From: Marinifilaceae bacterium
GTDB lineage: Bacteria > Bacteroidota > Bacteroidia > Bacteroidales > Marinifilaceae
Reading direction: 5' to 3'
DNA length: 64,000 nucleotides
NCBI GenBank assembly: GCA_017936285.1
Contig: JAGBFU010000082.1
Coordinates: 1-64,000 of the forward strand
In this document: positions 10,168 through 20,370 of the stretch, piece after piece
Layout: every line of letters begins with the position of its first letter
Numbering within the stretch: the first letter of the stretch is position 1
Notes under the pieces: generated by a model
The model's database searches: none
Told to the model about the DNA's origin: nothing
What the model saw: the letters and a program-made list of their open reading frames with translations, nothing else
Program-made: the position numbers and the translations under genes

Positions 10168-11508
10168 TTGAATAGTTCACGTATTACATACAAGGCTCAC
10201 TATAAGGCTCTCCTACGCTTGGGAGGGCCTATTATTATTGGGCAATTGGGAGTTATACTGCAAGGAATTGCCGACTCTGTAATGGTTGGACACTACAGTT
10301 CAGCATCATTGTCTGCTGCCGGATTTGTAAACCATATCTTCAACCTGGCATTGGTCTTTGGAATGGGATTCAGCTACGGCCTAACCCCTGTCATAAGCCG
10401 ACTATTCAGCCAAAACAAGATAGATAATGTAGCACAGGGATTAAAAAACAGCATACTTGCAAACTTAGGGATATCGGCAATCATTGTGCTCTGCCTTACT
10501 ATCCTATACTTGAACATAGACAAAGTGGGACAACCGGAAGAGTTGTTGCCACTAATGCGCCCATACTTTATAACCCTGCTTGTATCAATACCGTTTATGC
10601 AACTCTTTTATGGGTATAAGCAGTTCTCCGAGGGCGTAACCGATACCTCAACTCCAATGTGGATAATGCTATCGGGCAATTTGCTTAACTTCGTTGGTAA
10701 CTATATGCTTATCTTCGGAAAGTGGGGAGCCCCCGAAATGGGACTTACCGGCGCCGGACTGGCAACAATGGGTTCACGAATCTTTATGTGGCTCGCAATG
10801 GTTATTCTATTCAACTACAAAAAGAGTTTCGCCCAATTTAAAGAGCAGTACCGAAGGGTTACCTTCACCTTAAAAGGGTTCAAACAACTCAATAAACTTG
10901 GTTGGCCGATAGCACTGCAAATGGGTATGGAGACCGCCTCATTCTCACTTAGCGCAGTAATGATGGGATGGATTGGGGCAACAGCGTTAGCATCGCACCA
11001 AATCCTATGTACCGTTGGAACATTGTGCTTTATGATATACTATGGAATTGGAGCTGCCGTAACCATTCGCGAGAGCCGCTTCTACGGCCAAAACGAAATG
11101 CCCGAAGTTCGCCGCACCTCGTACGCCGGCTTCCACCTGATACTAATATTCGGAACCATTGCCACAACAGCAATATTCCTGCTTCGCCACCAGATTGGAT
11201 ATATGTTTACGGACGAGGCCGCAGTCAATACCATGACTGCTGCACTTGTAATACCATTTATCTTCTATCAGCTGGGCGATGGATTACAATGCTGTTATGC
11301 CAATGCACTACGAGGCATTGAGGATGTAAAAATAATGATGCTCTATGCCTTTATAGCTTATATGGTTATTTCGCTTCCTGCAAGCTAAATCTTTGCATTC
11401 CCATTGGGATTGGGAGCTGTTGGTATATGGATGGGATTCCCATTTGGCCTAACCAGTGCCGGCCTTATGTTCCTCTTCCGCTTCCTGAAACAGACCAAAA
11501 CCGCATAG
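10168..11508 (+). pseudogene. MATE-family multidrug efflux transporter interrupted by one in-frame TAA
   Basis: The first 406 codons, starting at TTG 10168, encode a MATE transporter with about eleven visible membrane segments, beginning LLRLGGPIIIGQLGVILQG. At 11386-11388 a TAA follows LPAS. The same frame then continues without change for 40 codons (IFAFPLGLGAVGIWMGFPFG, ending FLKQTKTA) to TAG at 11506-11508. That tail is what the last MATE helix should look like, so a single base change from TAT or TAC (Tyr) is the simplest explanation. The protein would lose its final membrane segment. A truncated but partly active transporter, or a sequencing error, is possible. Confidence 0.8.
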
Positions 11509-11520
11509 GCAATCTAAGTT

Positions 11521-12687
11521 TTACTTTGTATAAACAACCTGCAGGATTGGATTGTCGTCCTCGCTCCTTTCAGACAAGAGCTTGCCTAATGCAAAGTTTT
11601 TGTCTATACCACCTATGTAGTCACCAAGCAACGGAGTTTCATACGAGGCGACAAACACCATAGCATTACTCATATTTGTCAATACCGGCATTGAATTGGG
11701 GATTACTTGAATCTTATTACCGACAGAATTGCTCCAGGAACATGTGAAGCGATTCTGTCGTGTTTCAATATTATAGAGCGTTACAAAGCTATTATCAATC
11801 TGATCATCCCAATATGTAAAGATCCACTTACCGCCCACTATTGATTTATGGGCAAGAGGAATATACCAACCCTTTTCAACATCTCCATTATAAAGACGCT
11901 CCCCGGCATAACTTTTATACTCAGACTCATTAAAGGTATAACAGAGAAGAGTATCTATCTTACCATTTTGAATTGCATAAATATTACTGAATATTGCGTC
12001 TCTGATATAGACTATCTCATTCTCATCGCCCACAGTTGTTATGTAGGGCGATGTGAGGTTCATTAAAACCGGATAGGTTGGATTCTGAACACAATAGCTC
12101 CTTATAAAATTTCCATCTGCATCCAGCTCCCAAACACCGGACCCTTCAACTCCTGCCGATTCATCGCTATAATCATAAGTATAGCAGATAAAGTGCCCAT
12201 CATCAATTAACCCTATATTTCTAATAGGATATTCCGACACTCTATTTAGGGTAACACTCTTTTTAAAATTACCATCATTTGTGTAATAGAGCACCCTGCC
12301 GGAAGAATAGACCACAATATCTCCTGTCGTGTTATCCACCATAATATTTGATGCACGAAGATACTCCTCTGCACCTCGCCCTCTATTCCCCACTTTTCTT
12401 ATAAACGAGCCATCCTGATTAAAAAGATAGATAGCCTGGCTCATATAATCAAATATAACCCATCTTCCTTTGACATAGCACGCTTGTGTTATATCTTCAA
12501 TCAGACATGAGTCATTTGTTTCCAAAGGGACATATTTGACCGAATCAACCCACTCCTCCAAAAAGATATTCTCCTCAATCTCTATATCACTTATCTTCGA
12601 GGGGATATAGAGAGAATCGCGCCTGCCATTACCTGTACAAGCCACAACCGTTACAATCACAACTACAGTAAAAAATAAATTTCTCAT
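11521..12687 (-). CDS. Six-bladed beta-propeller lipoprotein
   Basis: 388 residues with lipobox VVAC, lipidated cysteine at residue 17. After it comes the family pattern KYVPLETNDSCLIEDI, then IYLFNQDGSFIRKVGNRGRG and AEEY, as in the six-bladed beta-propeller (BF2992-like) proteins of gut Bacteroidales. Their role is not known. It is transcribed away from a related protein (12768-13841) across an 80-base gap with overlapping promoters. Its 3' end is convergent with the MATE remnant, 12 bases away. Confidence 0.75.
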   Translation of the reverse strand: MRNLFFTVVVIVTVVACTGNGRRDSLYIPSKISDIEIEENIFLEEWVDSVKYVPLETNDSCLIEDITQACYVKGRWVIFDYMSQAIYLFNQDGSFIRKVGNRGRGAEEYLRASNIMVDNTTGDIVVYSSGRVLYYTNDGNFKKSVTLNRVSEYPIRNIGLIDDGHFICYTYDYSDESAGVEGSGVWELDADGNFIRSYCVQNPTYPVLMNLTSPYITTVGDENEIVYIRDAIFSNIYAIQNGKIDTLLCYTFNESEYKSYAGERLYNGDVEKGWYIPLAHKSIVGGKWIFTYWDDQIDNSFVTLYNIETRQNRFTCSWSNSVGNKIQVIPNSMPVLTNMSNAMVFVASYETPLLGDYIGGIDKNFALGKLLSERSEDDNPILQVVYTK

Positions 12688-12709
12688 AAATAAATCTACA
12701 TGTTTATAC

Positions 12710-12739
12710 TTGATACAAAGTTAGCATTTTTTACCTTTG
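12710..12739. promoter_or_regulatory. Overlapping divergent promoters of two beta-propeller genes
   Basis: Plus strand: TTG (12710-12712), 19 bp, TACCTTTG (12732-12739), a perfect Bacteroidetes promoter. Minus strand: TAACTTTG (12716-12723) inside the same spacer. RNA polymerase could occupy only one at a time. Confidence 0.7.
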
Positions 12740-12767
12740 TACCATCTAACCATAGTTCATAACGAAA

Positions 12768-13841
12768 ATGCGAATCATATATCTCGTTTTAATTGCTATT
12801 ATACTCTATTCATGCACAGAGCAGACAAGCGATTCACTCCCAACAGTTCACATAAAAATGGAAAGTAATGCACAACTGGAAGAATTTGTTGCAAACGAGA
12901 AGATCATTCCCTTAGAAACTAATGATGAGTGTTTAATTGGAACTATAAGAAAGATAGGTGCTGATTCATCACATATATGCATATCAGACGATAGCTATAA
13001 AGAGATTTTCATTTTCAATTCTGAAGGAAAATTTCTCTCTAAAATAAATTCATGCGGGCGAGGCCCCGAAGAGTACCATGCAATAACCGACTTTTGCATT
13101 CATAACAACTTGATTTACCTATTAGCAAGAGCAAATAGAGCTATTAAAGTATATAAAATTGATGGATCATACTCACATGAAATAACGCTTAATGATTGGT
13201 ATGAGCGATTGGCCGTATCAGAAGATTATATCCTATTGTACTCGGGCAAATCTAACGACCAACTTTTTGACATTATAAAAATCGACCATAATGGCAGGGT
13301 TATTGATAAATTTATACCATTTAACCAAAACAACTCATATTGTGTCACATTTAACCCATTCAACCACATTGGAAAAAACAAATATCTTATAGCATTCCCA
13401 TATGACAGAAGGGTTGCAATATTAGATAAAGATAGATGCGGATATAAATATAAGTTTGATTTCCAAACCGCTGTTACATTCAGCGATTATGAAATGGATA
13501 ATTTGTCACTTGAAGATATTAGTAATCGCTCCCAGTACCAAGAATCTTTAACATACGGAATAGAACAGATCACCCAAACTAACGATGACAGCTTTTATAT
13601 AGTTGTATCGGCATTTTACAAAGAGAAGGGAATAAGAGATGCCCTATGCAAAGTTAACCTAAAAAACAAAGAGGCCAAATTCTATCTTATTGGCGAAGAG
13701 ATTAACTCAGCATATCCCTATTTCCACAATCCAATAATGATTGATAATGGAAAGCTATACACTACAATTCACCCATTCTTCATAGACCAGAGTAATACTG
13801 ATTGCAACCCATATATCGGAATATATGATATTGTAAAATAA
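12768..13841 (+). CDS. Six-bladed beta-propeller lipoprotein, paralogue of the divergent gene
   Basis: 357 residues with lipobox LYSC, lipidated cysteine at residue 16. It shares the order of motifs with the divergent gene: IIPLETNDECLIGTI, IFIFNSEGKFLSKINSCGRG and PEEY. It is more AT-rich than its neighbours. The protein is probably attached to the outer membrane or faces the periplasm, with no known substrate. A terminator follows closely, so it is a single-gene unit. Confidence 0.7.
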   Translation: MRIIYLVLIAIILYSCTEQTSDSLPTVHIKMESNAQLEEFVANEKIIPLETNDECLIGTIRKIGADSSHICISDDSYKEIFIFNSEGKFLSKINSCGRGPEEYHAITDFCIHNNLIYLLARANRAIKVYKIDGSYSHEITLNDWYERLAVSEDYILLYSGKSNDQLFDIIKIDHNGRVIDKFIPFNQNNSYCVTFNPFNHIGKNKYLIAFPYDRRVAILDKDRCGYKYKFDFQTAVTFSDYEMDNLSLEDISNRSQYQESLTYGIEQITQTNDDSFYIVVSAFYKEKGIRDALCKVNLKNKEAKFYLIGEEINSAYPYFHNPIMIDNGKLYTTIHPFFIDQSNTDCNPYIGIYDIVK

Positions 13842-13851
13842 TTACATACAA

Positions 13852-13884
13852 AAGGCGGTGCTCTCGTTATGATTGCACCGCCTT
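13852..13884. terminator. Bidirectional terminator between convergent genes
   Basis: AAGGCGGTGC (13852-13861) pairs with GCACCGCCTT (13875-13884). T-runs lie on both sides, serving the plus-strand propeller gene and the minus-strand gene ending at 13909. Confidence 0.8.
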
Positions 13885-13908
13885 GATTTTATGGATTAAT
13901 TTCGAAGA

Positions 13909-14943
13909 TTACTTTACATCCTTTCCGAAAATCTCCTTATTCCAGTTCTTATACTCGCGCTCCTTCCAAGGTCCGTTGTGGTAAACGTAACTTGCAATTG
14001 CAGGAATTACAGTTGTACCCTCGGCATAAACCATCTGCTCGAAAGAGTTATCTACTTTACCCCATGAACCAGCCTCTTTCAATGTTGAAGAAGAACAAGC
14101 TCCGTCACGAACATCAGCTACTGTAATCTGAACAGCATACTTGTGCATTGGAACCTCGAATCCAAGAATCTCAGCACAAACAACTGTATCCTGAGCAAAG
14201 TTCTTTGGAGAACCTCCACCTACCATAAACAAACCTGTTGTTCCGGCAGCCATCTTGATCTTTGTCAACTCAATGAAGTCGGCAACTGAGTCGATAGACA
14301 TGTGCTTCTCAGGATTCTCCCACTGGTGCTTACCAATACCGAAACCTGCGCTACAATCAGAAAAAGCAGGAACGAAGATAGGCACACCACACTCATAACA
14401 TGTCTGAATCAAGCTATCTTTCTTAACAGCATTACCCTCGCTCAACCATTTTCCAATCTCCCAGATAAACTCACGTGATGAGTATGGGCGAGGCTCCAAT
14501 TGGTTAGCAATCTTATATGTTGTGTGGTCGCAAGCCTGCAACTCCTCCTCATCAATATATGTGTCGTAGATTCGGTCAATATACAAATCTCTCAACTGCA
14601 TATCAGGAATATCCTGACTTCCCTTATAGTGCTTGAAGCCCAAAGCCTCGAAAAGATCCATATCAATAATTGATGCACCGGTTGCAACAACTACATCAAC
14701 CATCTTGTTACGTACCATATCAACATATACCTGCATACAACCTGCAGCACTGGTACTTCCAGCAATGGTAAGGATGTTTGTACAGTTCTTGTCACCGCAC
14801 ATCATCATCAAAATGTCAGTAGCACGAGCTGTGTCGCGTGAAGTGAACGACATTTCGCGCATCGCATCGATCAATGTTGTAGAGTCATAACTCTTAATGT
14901 CAATGTGTTTAATGACATCTTTCAATAAATCTTTCTTTTCCAT
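13909..14943 (-). CDS. Deoxyhypusine-synthase-family protein, probably a polyamine enzyme
   Basis: 344 residues of the deoxyhypusine synthase fold. The segment EAGSWGKVDNSFEQMVYAEG holds the lysine that forms the imine with the aminobutyl group in the eukaryotic enzyme. NAD-binding features such as MVDVVVATGASIIDMD are present. Bacteria lack the eIF5A substrate, and a bacterial homologue (SpeY of cyanobacteria) makes homospermidine, so a role in polyamine synthesis or modification is inferred. It is the last gene after rlmN and a nucleotidyltransferase. The same window encodes speA, aguA and aguB for putrescine. Confidence 0.8.
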   Translation of the reverse strand: MEKKDLLKDVIKHIDIKSYDSTTLIDAMREMSFTSRDTARATDILMMMCGDKNCTNILTIAGSTSAAGCMQVYVDMVRNKMVDVVVATGASIIDMDLFEALGFKHYKGSQDIPDMQLRDLYIDRIYDTYIDEEELQACDHTTYKIANQLEPRPYSSREFIWEIGKWLSEGNAVKKDSLIQTCYECGVPIFVPAFSDCSAGFGIGKHQWENPEKHMSIDSVADFIELTKIKMAAGTTGLFMVGGGSPKNFAQDTVVCAEILGFEVPMHKYAVQITVADVRDGACSSSTLKEAGSWGKVDNSFEQMVYAEGTTVIPAIASYVYHNGPWKEREYKNWNKEIFGKDVK

Positions 14944-14965
14944 TTTCTTCTTTTAATTCAATTAT

Positions 14966-15856
14966 TTATAGATCCAAATATTTTCCCTCATTCGAGAATG
15001 CCTCAAGCTGAGCATTTACAGTCGGTGTATCCTCTTTGTATGTTACTCCAAACCAAACTGCATTTGTCTTGATAACCTTAACCTTGGCAACACCAGCCTT
15101 GATTGCAGCATCGACAACTTTTGGAATGAAGATTTCAGACTTCAGGTTATCCTTGTTTGCAGGATAGAACTCGGCAAACTGGCGCTCAATTTCATCGAAG
15201 ATGAATGGAGTAAATCCCCAGAAGTTCATTGATACCAAATCCTCATCGTTCAACAACAATCCCTGCTCCTCATCTTTGATTGTTCCATCAGCCTGACGAG
15301 CAATCTTTGTACACTCGTTAACATCGGTCAAATAGCCGTTTGCATCCATCTGGCAAATTCCACGAGAAACAGTACCATTCTCAGAGAGGGTACTTGCCAA
15401 TCTGTAACCAATTAGAGCAAACTCATTATTGCAATCAAGATTAGCCAAGAAGTCATGCGCCTTAACAAAGGCATCACTTCCGTAAAAATCGTCTGCATTC
15501 AACGCAGCAAAAGGCTCATTGATTGCATCCTTTGCACTCCAAATGGCATGAGCAGTTCCCCATGGCTTCTCACGCCCCTCAATAGGAGCTGCACCACCCG
15601 GCAAACGGTTCATATCCTGATAGCAATAGACGGTCTCGACCATGCTCTCGGCATATTTACCAACAAACTCCTTAAACTCCTTAGCAAAGCTCTCGCGAAT
15701 CACGAACACAATCTTATCGAAACCTGCATGCACTGCATCGTAAACTGTGTAGTGCAACAAGGCCTTCTGATGAGGTCCGAGCGGAGTCATCTGCTTCAAA
15801 CTTCCGAAACGAGAACCCATTCCGGCAGCCATTACCAAAAGTGTTGTTTTATTCAT
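14966..15856 (-). CDS. Sugar-phosphate nucleotidyltransferase family protein
   Basis: 296 residues beginning with LVMAAGMGSRFGSLKQ, the nucleotide-binding signature of the NTP-transferase family. The later segment FAALNADDFYGSDAF carries the metal-binding aspartates. Such enzymes activate a sugar-1-phosphate with NTP. The exact sugar cannot be told. It lies between rlmN and the deoxyhypusine-synthase-like gene with gaps of 15 and 22 bases, so co-transcription is likely. Confidence 0.8.
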   Translation of the reverse strand: MNKTTLLVMAAGMGSRFGSLKQMTPLGPHQKALLHYTVYDAVHAGFDKIVFVIRESFAKEFKEFVGKYAESMVETVYCYQDMNRLPGGAAPIEGREKPWGTAHAIWSAKDAINEPFAALNADDFYGSDAFVKAHDFLANLDCNNEFALIGYRLASTLSENGTVSRGICQMDANGYLTDVNECTKIARQADGTIKDEEQGLLLNDEDLVSMNFWGFTPFIFDEIERQFAEFYPANKDNLKSEIFIPKVVDAAIKAGVAKVKVIKTNAVWFGVTYKEDTPTVNAQLEAFSNEGKYLDL

Positions 15857-15871
15857 CTCTGAAATTTATAT

Positions 15872-16918
15872 TTAATTTTTGTTTGTACTCTTTCCTGCCA
15901 ACTGCCCGCATGCTGCATCAATATCCTTACCTTTACTTCTGCGAACATTTACAACCATATTGCACCCCTCTAAATACTTTACGAATTGGTCGCGATTCTT
16001 ATCAGAAGAGTGTTTGAATTGGCTTCCCTCAACACTATTATACTCAATGATATTTATCTTTATCGGGAAGCGCTTACAATACTTTGCCAACTCCTTGGCA
16101 TCGTTAAGAGAGTCATTCACTCCTCCGAGTAACAGATACTCAAAGGTTGGGCGGGTGCCGGTCTTATCAACAAAGTAACGAACCGCATCAGCCACCTGCT
16201 CCAAAGAGTTCGCTTTGTTTATTGGCATTATCGATGTTCTGATCGAGGGGACAGCCGAGTGGAGCGATACCGCTAAATTAAAGCGAACTCCATCATCAGC
16301 CAAACGACGTATTCCTTCAGTGATTCCCGCAGTCGATACGGTAATTCTGTATGGCGACATTGCAAGCGACTCCTCGCCTGTAATCTTATCAATGGCTGCC
16401 ATTACATTTTCATAATTCAGAAGTGGCTCACCCATTCCCATAAAGACTATATTTGAGAGGGTCTCTCCCTGCTCCTCGGCAGCCCTCTTTGCCAATATCA
16501 CCTGATCAAAAATCTCTCCTGCAGTCAAATTGCGCTTAAAACCCAAGGTTCCGGTTGCACAAAAGGCACATCCCAAAGCACAACCTACCTGACTTGATAC
16601 ACACACTGTAAACTTCTGCTTTCCAGGGATAAGTACACTCTCGACAATGTTACCGTCATAAAGTTCCCAAGCTGTTTTAACTGTTCCATCGGTTGCTGTT
16701 TTCACTACAGCAGGTGTCAATGACCTGAAACAAAACTCCTGACTAAGCTTTTCACGCACAACCTTTGAGATATTCGTCATATCATCAAAACAGATAACAC
16801 CTCTCTGCCAGATCCATTGATAAATCTGTTTGGCACGAAAAGCCTTCTCACCGATACTCTTCATAAAATCGGCAAGTTGTTCAACGTTCAATTCTCGTAT
16901 ATCTCTTCTCTCATCCAT
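15872..16918 (-). CDS. rlmN: 23S rRNA (adenine-2503-C2)-methyltransferase
   Basis: 348 residues, normal for RlmN. The radical-SAM cluster cysteines are C113, C117 and C120 in VGCALGCAFCATG. The pattern GMGEPLLNYENV, characteristic of the RlmN/Cfr family, is present. The enzyme methylates A2503 of 23S rRNA and some tRNAs. It is the first gene of a three-gene minus-strand cluster. Confidence 0.95.
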   Translation of the reverse strand: MDERRDIRELNVEQLADFMKSIGEKAFRAKQIYQWIWQRGVICFDDMTNISKVVREKLSQEFCFRSLTPAVVKTATDGTVKTAWELYDGNIVESVLIPGKQKFTVCVSSQVGCALGCAFCATGTLGFKRNLTAGEIFDQVILAKRAAEEQGETLSNIVFMGMGEPLLNYENVMAAIDKITGEESLAMSPYRITVSTAGITEGIRRLADDGVRFNLAVSLHSAVPSIRTSIMPINKANSLEQVADAVRYFVDKTGTRPTFEYLLLGGVNDSLNDAKELAKYCKRFPIKINIIEYNSVEGSQFKHSSDKNRDQFVKYLEGCNMVVNVRRSKGKDIDAACGQLAGKSTNKN

Positions 16919-17053
16919 CTCTACTCAGAAACAAACATTCCGTAATTTACCTATGTGGGAGTATGATTCTCATATAGATAGCCCATAAGGACAAAAATCA
17001 GAACATCATCTCAGTTTCAAGTGCAAAAATACTTTTTTTATCTCAATAAGTTG

Positions 17054-17061
17054 TATATTTG
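17054..17061 (+). promoter_or_regulatory. -7 element upstream of the S46 peptidase gene
   Basis: TATATTTG, a perfect TAnnTTTG, lies 55 bases before the ATG. No TTG sits at the expected distance. The 197-base gap 16919-17115 shows nothing else. Confidence 0.5.
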
Positions 17062-17115
17062 CGTGCACAAATATTAAAACTTATTTAGAAATCATTAATT
17101 AAAAGTTTCAACGAT

Positions 17116-19287
17116 ATGAAAAAACTTGTCAGTTTGCTGCTTATGGCATGTATCTGCTTCAGTGCCAGCGCAGAAGAGGGAATGTGGTTGTTGTCAAGAC
17201 TTAAAGGGGCAACAATTAAACAGATGAAGAGTCAGGGATGTAAATTGTCAGATAAGGACATTTATGACATTAATAACTCATCAATTAAGGATGCAATTGC
17301 CGGATTGGGCAACGCAACAAATCCAGGAAGACACTTCTGTACTTCAGAGATTATATCAGAGCAGGGATTGTTATTAACTAATCACCATTGCGGATATAGC
17401 GCTATCCAGGCTCACTCATCTGTAGAGCATAACTACCTGAAAGATGGTTTTTGGGCAAAAGATTTCAGTCAGGAGTTGGCAAATCCGGGAACAACTGCAT
17501 CTATTCTTGACTATATGACCGACGTTACCGACCGCGTAAACGCTTGTCTGTCCGACGACATGAGCGAGGGTCGCCGCGCAGCCGTTATAGATAGTATCGG
17601 AAATATCATCAAGAACGAGGCAAACATCAAAGAGGGACAGTTTGCACAGGTAATAGACATGTACGAGGGTAATCAGTTCTTTCTGTTTGTCTACACAATT
17701 TATAAAGATGTACGTTTGGTTGCAGCCCCACCCGAGGGTATGGGTAAGTTTGGTGGAGACACAGACAACTGGATGTGGCCAAGACACACTGCAGATTTCT
17801 GTCTGTTGCGTATCTATACAGCTCCCGATGGTTCTCCGGCAGAGTATAGCGCAGAGAATGTTCCATTGAAGCCAAAACACTCATTGCCAATCTCGGCCAA
17901 AGGAGTTAAGGATGGTGACTTCGCAATGATTCTTGGTTTCCCGGGAAGCACAGACCGCTTTGCTACAAGCCACTCATTACAGCGCACAATCGAGCATACC
18001 AATGCTGCACGCTACGATATCCGTACCGTTAAATTGAATGTACTTTGGGCTGCAATGGAGAACAGCACCGCTACCCGTATCAAATATGCCGCAAAAGCCT
18101 CACAAAGCTCTAACTACTGGAAGAATGCACACGAGCAGAACAAGGCTTTGGCCAAATTGAATACAATGGGCAACAAGCAAGCTATCGAGGAGGAGTTCAT
18201 CAAATGGTACGAGGCCGACAGTGAGAGAGCTAAAAAATATCGTTCAGCACTTTCACAAATCAAGACCGGATATGAGAACATCGATGATGCAAACTATGCA
18301 TTCAACTACATTCTTGAGTCGCTATACAGCGGAGCTGAAGCTCCTGTATTTGCTTACAAAAACGGAGGCGGATTGCTTCTGCTTTGTAACCCGGATGTTA
18401 GCGCAGAGCGTAAGGCTGCAGTCAAAGAACAACTACAGAAAGCTGCAGATGCCTTCTACAAGGATTATGACATGCAGGTTGACAAAGATATGTTCATTGC
18501 ATTGTATCAGGAGTGCAAGAAGAGAGTTGATGCAGAGTATCTTCCAAATACATACTCATTCATCAACAAAGAGTGCGGAGGAAGCATCAAGACATTTGCA
18601 GACGTAGCATACGAGAATTCTATCTTCTCAACCAAGGAGCATTTTGAAGATTTCCTTGCTCATCCATCTGAGGATCAGATTACCGGAGATTGGTTGTTCT
18701 ATGCAGGAAACGAGATGGGTAAGGCCCTTTTGGCACTAAGCAAAACCACAGCTGAGGGAGATTTGTTGATTCAGGCTGCTAACCGCAAATTTGTTGCCGG
18801 TTTGTTGGAGATGAACGAGGGCAAAGCTATCGCTCCAAATGCAAACTCAACTCTACGTTTGACCTATGGTAATGTACTGAGTTATGAGCCAAAAGATGGT
18901 GTTACCTATAACTACTACACAACCATTGATGGTATTATGGAGAAAGAGGATCCTACAAGTTACGAGTTCACCATTCCTGAGCGTTTGAGAGAGCTATATA
19001 AGGCTAAGGATTTCGGACCATACACCGATGATGAGGGTAATTTGCCAATCAACTTTATCTCAAACAACGATATTACCGGAGGTAACTCAGGTTCACCAGT
19101 TATCAATGCCAAGGGAGAGCTTATCGGTGTTGCATTTGACGGAAACTCTGAGGCTATGAGTGGAGATATCGATTTTGAGGAGAATCTGCAGAGATGTATT
19201 AATCTTGATATCAGATACTTCTTGTGGATTGTTGACAAATTTGCAGACGCGCAGAATTTGATTGACGAGATGAATATTGTATTCTAA
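17116..19287 (+). CDS. S46-family dipeptidyl-peptidase (DPP7/DPP11 type)
   Basis: 723 residues with a signal peptide ending ASA. Chymotrypsin-like S46 residues are visible: the histidine region TNHHCGY near residue 90, the aspartate region GGDTDNWMWPRH near 216, and the serine in TGGNSGSP near 658. These periplasmic enzymes cut dipeptides from peptide N-termini and feed asaccharolytic Bacteroidales. Near the specificity position the sequence reads AMSGDIDF, with glycine as I recall for DPP7 rather than the arginine of DPP11, but this is not secure. It precedes ilvE by 31 bases, consistent with an amino-acid theme. Confidence 0.93.
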   Translation: MKKLVSLLLMACICFSASAEEGMWLLSRLKGATIKQMKSQGCKLSDKDIYDINNSSIKDAIAGLGNATNPGRHFCTSEIISEQGLLLTNHHCGYSAIQAHSSVEHNYLKDGFWAKDFSQELANPGTTASILDYMTDVTDRVNACLSDDMSEGRRAAVIDSIGNIIKNEANIKEGQFAQVIDMYEGNQFFLFVYTIYKDVRLVAAPPEGMGKFGGDTDNWMWPRHTADFCLLRIYTAPDGSPAEYSAENVPLKPKHSLPISAKGVKDGDFAMILGFPGSTDRFATSHSLQRTIEHTNAARYDIRTVKLNVLWAAMENSTATRIKYAAKASQSSNYWKNAHEQNKALAKLNTMGNKQAIEEEFIKWYEADSERAKKYRSALSQIKTGYENIDDANYAFNYILESLYSGAEAPVFAYKNGGGLLLLCNPDVSAERKAAVKEQLQKAADAFYKDYDMQVDKDMFIALYQECKKRVDAEYLPNTYSFINKECGGSIKTFADVAYENSIFSTKEHFEDFLAHPSEDQITGDWLFYAGNEMGKALLALSKTTAEGDLLIQAANRKFVAGLLEMNEGKAIAPNANSTLRLTYGNVLSYEPKDGVTYNYYTTIDGIMEKEDPTSYEFTIPERLRELYKAKDFGPYTDDEGNLPINFISNNDITGGNSGSPVINAKGELIGVAFDGNSEAMSGDIDFEENLQRCINLDIRYFLWIVDKFADAQNLIDEMNIVF

Positions 19288-19318
19288 CATTGCTTTATAA
19301 TTTACATAACTACTGACT

Positions 19319-20341
19319 ATGGGAAACGAGATAAAGTGGAACGAACTTCCTTTCGGTTATCACAAAACCGACTATAACGTACGTTGTCACTACAAAGATG
19401 GGAAATGGGGAGAGATTGAGGTTAGTAACTCAGAAACTCTCACCATGCACATGGCATCAACCTGTCTGCATTACGGACAGGAGTGCTTTGAGGGGTTAAA
19501 GGCATACCGCGGACAAGATGGTAAAATCAGAGTATTCCGTATTGAGGAGAACGCCAAAAGATTACAAAGTTCTGCCGACTACGTTATGATGCAGGCTCCT
19601 CCTGTAGAGTTATTTATTGAGGCTGTTAAAAAAGTAATCAAATTAAACGAGAAGTTCGTTCCTCCATACGAGTCCGGAGCGACACTATACATAAGACCTG
19701 TACTTTTGGGAGTAGGACCAATTCTTGGAGTACACCCTGCTCCCGAGTACATCTTCTGCGTATTCTGCAGTCCTGTTGGCGCATACTTCAAAACCGGATT
19801 CAAACCAACAAAGGTTATGATTGAGCGACACTACGACAGAGCTGCGCCTCTTGGCACAGGACATATCAAAGTAGGTGGAAACTATGCAGCCGGAATGCGC
19901 TCAGGTATAGAGGCAGCTCAGAAGGGCTACTCTACAGCTATCTTCCTTGATTCAAAAGAGAAGAAATATATTGATGAGTGTGGTCCGGCAAACTTCTTTG
20001 GAATTAAGAACGACACCTATATCACTCCTCAATCAAACTCTATCCTTCCATCAATTACCAACAAGAGTGTAACAGCTTTGGCCGAGGATATGGGATTGAA
20101 GGTTGAGCGTCGCCATATTCCTGTAGAGGAGTTGGCAACATTTGAGGAGGTTGGTGAGTGCGGAACAGCTGCAGTTATCTCTCCGGTTGGACAGATTGAT
20201 GATCCGGATAACGGAGTATCATACACTTATGGCGATCCAAACGTCGCAGGACCATGGTCAACCAAACTATACAACCGCCTTCGCGCTATTCAATATGGCG
20301 ACTACGAAGATAAATTCGGTTGGGTAACTATTGTTGATTAA
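19319..20341 (+). CDS. ilvE: Branched-chain amino acid aminotransferase
   Basis: 340 residues of the class IV PLP aminotransferase fold. Motifs include CLHYGQECFEGLKAYRG near the N-terminus and TGHIKVGGNYAAGM, which carries the PLP lysine. It interconverts leucine, isoleucine and valine with their keto acids. It follows the S46 peptidase and is 29 bases from speA. Length and motifs are normal. Confidence 0.94.
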   Translation: MGNEIKWNELPFGYHKTDYNVRCHYKDGKWGEIEVSNSETLTMHMASTCLHYGQECFEGLKAYRGQDGKIRVFRIEENAKRLQSSADYVMMQAPPVELFIEAVKKVIKLNEKFVPPYESGATLYIRPVLLGVGPILGVHPAPEYIFCVFCSPVGAYFKTGFKPTKVMIERHYDRAAPLGTGHIKVGGNYAAGMRSGIEAAQKGYSTAIFLDSKEKKYIDECGPANFFGIKNDTYITPQSNSILPSITNKSVTALAEDMGLKVERRHIPVEELATFEEVGECGTAAVISPVGQIDDPDNGVSYTYGDPNVAGPWSTKLYNRLRAIQYGDYEDKFGWVTIVD

Positions 20342-20370
20342 TAATTGTTATTTAGAAGATATAAGATAGA

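Noticed and set aside
16985-16998. Another TGTCCTT-like box in the host region (minus strand)
   Set aside because: No -7 box at 20 bp and no gene start behind it; a chance match.
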